A stretch of 10,167 bases of DNA from Pelagophyceae sp. CCMP2097 (taxonomy: Eukaryota > Sar > Pelagophyceae), in NCBI GenBank assembly GCA_026770575.1, contig MU657394.1:1957-12123 (forward strand). Direction: 5' to 3'. Each line of letters starts with the position of its first letter. Positions within the stretch are counted from its first letter, which is position 1. Positions 8,864 through 10,167 of the stretch are shown in pieces. The notes beneath the pieces are model-generated. The model had not been told where the DNA came from and searched no databases. It saw only the letters and a list, made by a program, of their open reading frames with translations. A program made the position numbers and the translations under genes.

Positions 8864-8927
8864 GGTTAATGGGCCCACGTACACAATCACTTGCGAATGG
8901 TCTCGGGTTCGATTCCCGCAGGGGGCA
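8844..8927 (+). other. tRNA-like element with perfect B box, probably not a working tRNA
   Basis: GGTTCGATTCC at 8906-8916 matches the Pol III B box (T arm) exactly and sits in a TCGGG-TTCGATT-CCCGC hairpin. GCCCCC at 8844-8849 can pair with GGGGGC at 8921-8926, as in an acceptor stem, about 84 nt apart. An A-box-like CGGGTTAATGG lies at 8862-8872. I cannot fold an acceptable anticodon arm, and positions next to the acceptor and T stems mismatch. A tRNA relic or tRNA-derived SINE head fits best. A TTTT follows at 8934-8937. Confidence 0.4.
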
Positions 8928-8968
8928 CTCGATTTTGGCGAGTGTTACCCTGGTAAGCCTCCACTCCC

Positions 8969-9042
8969 CAGCGGCCACGTGTCCAAGACACGCAGTAAGC
9001 CCGCCCTGCGGCAACAGGTTCAAGACCTGCAGTAAGGCCGCC
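8969..9042 (+). repeat. Two tandem 37-bp hairpin units
   Basis: Units 8969-9005 and 9006-9042 match at 29 of 37 positions. Each holds a five-base stem with a five-base YCAAG loop: CGTGT-CCAAG-ACACG at 8978-8992 and CAGGT-TCAAG-ACCTG at 9015-9029. Each stem is followed by CAGTAAG. Two stem pairs differ in both strands together, so the pairing is kept. Confidence 0.65.
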
Positions 9043-9131
9043 GCCGGAGCCAGACCAAGGCCCGGTGCATTATCGTATTTTGCCTTTCTCCACGCTAAAC
9101 CTCCCGTTCCTACGGTATGCGTATGGGGGAG

Positions 9132-9217
9132 CGTTGCGGTATATATACCGGGCCCCACAATCACCTCTAAGGATAATGATCCGGTGAATCCCCTTTTGCC
9201 CCCAGCGGGTCATCACG
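9132..9217 (+). repeat. 86-bp perfect direct repeat, copy 2
   Basis: This is the second identical copy of 8778-8863, including the GGTATATATACC palindrome at 9138-9149. The tRNA-like 3' half that follows copy 1 is absent here. The copy is instead followed by CCTGTCG, a word that precedes copy 1. Confidence 0.9.
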
Positions 9218-9714
9218 CCTGTCGCCTTTGCCTTCTTAAAATATAAGATAATCGGCCTTGGGGGCTGTCCTCAGCCGCCCATGGGCTTCGTCGCAGCTGG
9301 TAAAAAAGTCGCTGAATCTCGGGGTTTAGCGAAGATTTTCACGTGGACGACGCTTTCGCTGCACCGTGCATCAAGGGGTGACCACAGAAGGGACCGTAAG
9401 CGTGGTTTATCGCATATGCGTCGGGTAGCAGCGGCGGCAGCCGGGGGGTGCGGGGCTACGGTTGGTCCCGGAGGTCGACGATGACGAAAAAGTCGGCCCG
9501 CCAGCGCCTTTCGCCTTCTTAAAAAATAAGCGACTGGCGGCAGAGACCGCCTTTGCCTTTAGATAAAATCCATTATCTTACGCGCGCCGTCGGACTCCAA
9601 CACACTCCGACATTGGAAAGAGTTCGTCGCGTGCCTACGAACCACCTTATGTGAAACCGACAGCGCCGCCCAAGCCCCGTGGACCGCGCGCCGCCAACTT
9701 CGAGGATTGCGCTT

Positions 9715-9783
9715 TTCCGTCCCGGCGGCCGTCCTCGCTCCGTAGCGCACCGTTTTCGCCGCGCATAGGCTCGTGAGAACCGC
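9715..9783 (-). repeat. Dispersed repeat copy 2 (pairs with 6324-6392)
   Basis: This is ungapped partner of 6324-6392 at about 78 % identity with a perfect 16-bp core at 9733-9748. The two copies lie in the same orientation 3.4 kb apart, both outside recognised genes. Confidence 0.7.
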
Positions 9784-9879
9784 GCCGCCGCCCTCCGCCC
9801 AGCCGCCCCGGACCGCCGCCGAGCTGCGCCGCCGCTTGCGCCGCGCGCCAAGAAAACAATCTCCGCGCGCGAGTCAAAC

Positions 9880-10069
9880 ATTTCCGTGATAGCCAAAAAT
9901 TGACACTCCGCGACCCGGCCACGGGTCCACAGACCGGCTACGGGATTTTTAGAACGCGCGTTGGCTACGACTCGGTCGGTCCTAGGGCGTGGTGCATCAA
10001 ACGTGGCGATAGCGCGTTACTTTTTGGTGGGTCCAACCGTGTGGAACTCTGGCAATTTCCGTGATAGCC
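9880..10069 (+). repeat. 15-bp direct repeat pair
   Basis: ATTTCCGTGATAGCC occurs at 9880-9894 and 10055-10069, 175 bp apart. Near each is a further related word, GATAGCGCGTTA or TATCGCGTTAG. Between them CCGGC-Y-ACGGG is repeated twice. The function is unknown. Confidence 0.55.
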
Positions 10070-10167
10070 TATCGCGTTAGTTTAAGGGGGTCTGGGGGGT
10101 CTCCCCCCGGCAACCGCGAGAGTCCGGGGTCGGCGGACGGGCCTTTGCCACTGGGGTCGTCGCCGCG

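Larger units (their letters stand above)
9218..10167. other. Non-coding, repeat-bearing right end
   Basis: No gene can be supported over about 950 bp; the open frames here are short and low in complexity. CGCCTTTGCCTTCTTAAAA-type motifs recur at 9223-9247, 9505-9530 and, in part, from 9549. Also present are the palindrome CGCATATGCG near 9411-9420, a hairpin AGATAA...TTATCT at about 9561-9578, the dispersed repeat at 9715-9783, 15-bp repeats at 9880 and 10055, and a GGGGGG-TCT-CCCCCC hairpin at 10094-10108. Confidence 0.5.

Noticed and set aside
8844..8927. Functional tRNA gene
   Set aside because: The T arm and acceptor are suggestive, but no anticodon stem-loop can be drawn and junction pairs mismatch.
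8778..9217. CRISPR array
   Set aside because: There are only two copies, 86 bp long, with a 268-bp spacer, in a eukaryotic context and with no cas genes.

Overview
The window looks like nuclear DNA of a GC-rich, gene-dense eukaryotic microalga with a secondary plastid, most likely a stramenopile; a pelagophyte such as Aureococcus is my guess from style, not from a search. Three genes (FIP1, VIPP1, CNX2) are certainly eukaryotic. They are interrupted by ten short introns (43-103 nt), each placed by protein continuity and mostly with GTGCGT-type donors. They encode a polyadenylation factor, a plastid protein with a signal-peptide-like leader before its transit region, and a mitochondrial-type molybdenum cofactor enzyme.

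Layout: six genes strictly alternate in strand, giving three tail-to-tail pairs. (1) 326-1439, +: a seven-blade WD40 propeller gene with a one-base frameshift in blade 6. (2) 1754-3072, -: FIP1, four exons, with a C-terminal RS/RD tail. (3) 3209-4438, +: VIPP1 (IM30), six exons, sharing a 136-bp divergent promoter with FIP1. (4) 4699-6119, -: CNX2/MOCS1A (MoaA), three exons; its second intron appears to be GC-AG and in frame. (5) 7013-7606, +: unrecognised basic-tailed protein. (6) 7516-7905, -: unrecognised beta-rich small protein whose 3' end overlaps gene 5 by 91 bp.

From 7906 to the end (about 2.2 kb) I find no credible protein gene. The DNA there is AT-richer in places and full of small structures: a 15-bp hairpin, a terminator-like hairpin with a T8 run, two perfect 86-bp copies carrying a TATATATA palindrome, a tRNA-like half with a perfect B box, two tandem hairpins with compensatory base-pair changes, and several short repeats. 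This block is the best candidate for something undescribed (a Pol III-type non-coding RNA locus or a small repeat family). It is also compatible with decayed mobile or subtelomeric DNA.

The genes do not form a pathway. FIP1 acts in nuclear mRNA 3' processing, VIPP1 in thylakoid membrane upkeep, and CNX2 in the first step of molybdenum cofactor synthesis. What they share is tight packing.
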